DNA of 64,000 nt, taken from the NCBI RefSeq assembly GCF_048771995.1, contig NC_133028.1, positions 4,784,501 through 4,848,500 of the forward strand, read 5' to 3'. The first letter of the stretch is position 1; each line of letters starts with the position of its first letter. Origin of the DNA: Taeniopygia guttata (taxonomy: Eukaryota > Chordata > Aves > Passeriformes > Estrildidae). The notes beneath the pieces are model-generated. The model made no database searches. It was given only the letters and a program-made list of their open reading frames with translations, and was not told the origin of the DNA. This document shows positions 62,867-64,000 of this stretch, one piece after another. A program made the translations under genes and the position numbers.

Positions 62867-63910
62867 AGGTGTAGATGACACAACAGCTTGAGTCCTTACG
62901 TGGTGCAGACCAGAGAATTGGTCCTGTTGGCATTTTCCTGCCTTGTGTCTATCCAGAGCCTGTGCCTCCATCATGATGTCACATCTGTCATTCTACAGAG
63001 GAGAAAGCTCCCATCTGTGTGACCCTGCAGGAAAGCTCTGCTGAAGAACACACAGGTCACTCAGTCCAAAAAAAAGCAAAGCATTGTCTGAAAACTCTTT
63101 CTCAGTTTTACAGTTATGAAATAAAAAACATCTTGTAAAGAGATAATCAAATATAGCAAATGCCTATCAGCAAGAGAGAAAATCATATTTAGATTCTATT
63201 GTTTGTGACTTGTACAAATTTAAACAAAGTTGTCAGCAAAGTGGTGTTTTACTGTTCTTTGTTCCTGCATATTTCATTTTGATGTTCTCACAAAAGAAAC
63301 TTCACCACTGAAAGAACCTCGAAAACTTAAGAAAGAGTAAGCAGTCTCTTTTATCTGTATTTGTGCCACAAAAGACAAAATAATTTTATGAGATAGTGAA
63401 CAATAAATTCTCCTTTGCTCTTCTGATATGGGAGCCACATTTTTCTGGGTACAGAGTGTATTTAGTTACAGAAAAAATGTTTAAAATTACACCAGGTATA
63501 ATTCACTCAAGAATCTGAAAATGGCAAGGCAGCATGAGTCATCTTATTCAAAGTGGAAAAGAGAAGAGTTGTGTTCTTTGAGAAAACAAAATTGGACCTA
63601 AACCATGGAGTGTGTATTGTCCATTATTTGAAATTGCCAGCAAGAACCCTGTGATTCCAAAGCAGATTGGACATTGTCCACAATTGTCTTCCATTGTCTA
63701 TGGGAGATGATAAGAAGCAGACAGTAGCTCATTTTAACAATCCTGCCAAAATCAATAGTATTTCAGTGAGAAGCAACTTGTCGTGCCAGCAACTGAAGCA
63801 GTGATTGTCAAAGAAATTAAACTCTTCTTTTTACAGGCTTGGGTGTAATTTAAGGGAATGTGAAGGAGGTATTCTGTGAGCTTTGCAGCCCTAATAGGGA
63901 TGGAAGTTAC
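62867..63910. other. Unique sequence with a weak exon-like segment
   Basis: On the minus strand 62900-62992 is a 93-base open frame between a good acceptor (ending 'cctctgtag') and a good donor (CACCAC/GTAAGG), phase 0 in and out, starting NDRCDIMMEAQALDRHK. Its phase does not fit the neighbouring exon-like segments at 61613-61720 or 63911-63977, so it is not called. The rest is unrecognised. Confidence 0.3.
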
Positions 63911-63977
63911 CTCTCTGCAGCCTCTAGTTCTGCAAGACTGCCCTCAAGGTCAGCAAAACTTGTGTCTGAGCAAAGGG
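63911..63977 (-). other. Exon-like segment
   Basis: Minus strand: acceptor 'cttcttattccag' (AG at 63979-63978), a 67-base segment, then donor AGAGAG/GTAACT (GT at 63910-63909). In phase 2 the segment is open and encodes a protein-like, Glu/Ala/Leu-rich stretch, SFADLEGSLAELEAAE. Its exit phase (2) matches the entry phase of the exon-like segment at 61613-61720. The window ends 23 bp beyond it, so no upstream exon can be looked for. It could be chance. Confidence 0.2.
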
Positions 63978-64000
63978 CTGGAATAAGAAGTGTGTCTACA

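Overview
The window is non-coding DNA from a bird, most likely a passerine (songbird). The evidence is CR1 retrotransposon fragments, several ending in the avian CR1 tail built on the octamer ATTCTATG or ATTCTGTG, plus solo LTRs of types I recognise from songbird genomes. The background is AT-rich and CpG-poor. No complete protein-coding gene, rRNA or tRNA can be supported. The window is best read as an intergenic or long-intron stretch. The longest open frames fall in repeats (an LTR minisatellite, a poly-T tract, a TATAGA microsatellite) or look like chance.

Layout. 0-10.6 kb: a young CR1 tail, a solo LTR (504-1221, +), an ancient CR1 that still shows reverse-transcriptase motifs (about 2.03-2.9 kb), CR1 pieces near 9.06-9.6 kb, and a second copy of the first LTR in reverse (9626-10555) with a perfect 5-bp target duplication and an expanded 31/32-bp minisatellite. 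10.6-35 kb: mostly unique AT-rich sequence with a TATAGA microsatellite (18.75 kb), an LTR at 21.87-22.25 kb and a short LTR at 27.65 kb. 35-37 kb: a repeat cluster in which a 500-bp LTR is nested inside a CR1 (4-bp duplication AGTG), with another, class II-like LTR 0.5 kb further on. 37-58 kb: unique sequence with simple repeats, a CR1 at 44.2 kb, an old CR1 at 49.5 kb, an inverted CR1 pair at 50.9-51.2 kb and a possible old CR1 at 53.4-54 kb. 58-64 kb: two more CR1 fragments, and on the minus strand some exon-like segments with good splice consensus that are the only weak hint of host coding sequence.

No genes can be seen working together here. The useful content is the insertion history (nested and inverted retroelements), the variable minisatellite inside an LTR family, and a few AT-rich stretches that keep CpGs and homeobox-type TAAT motifs and may be conserved regulatory elements. 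I see no clear sign of a previously undescribed system.
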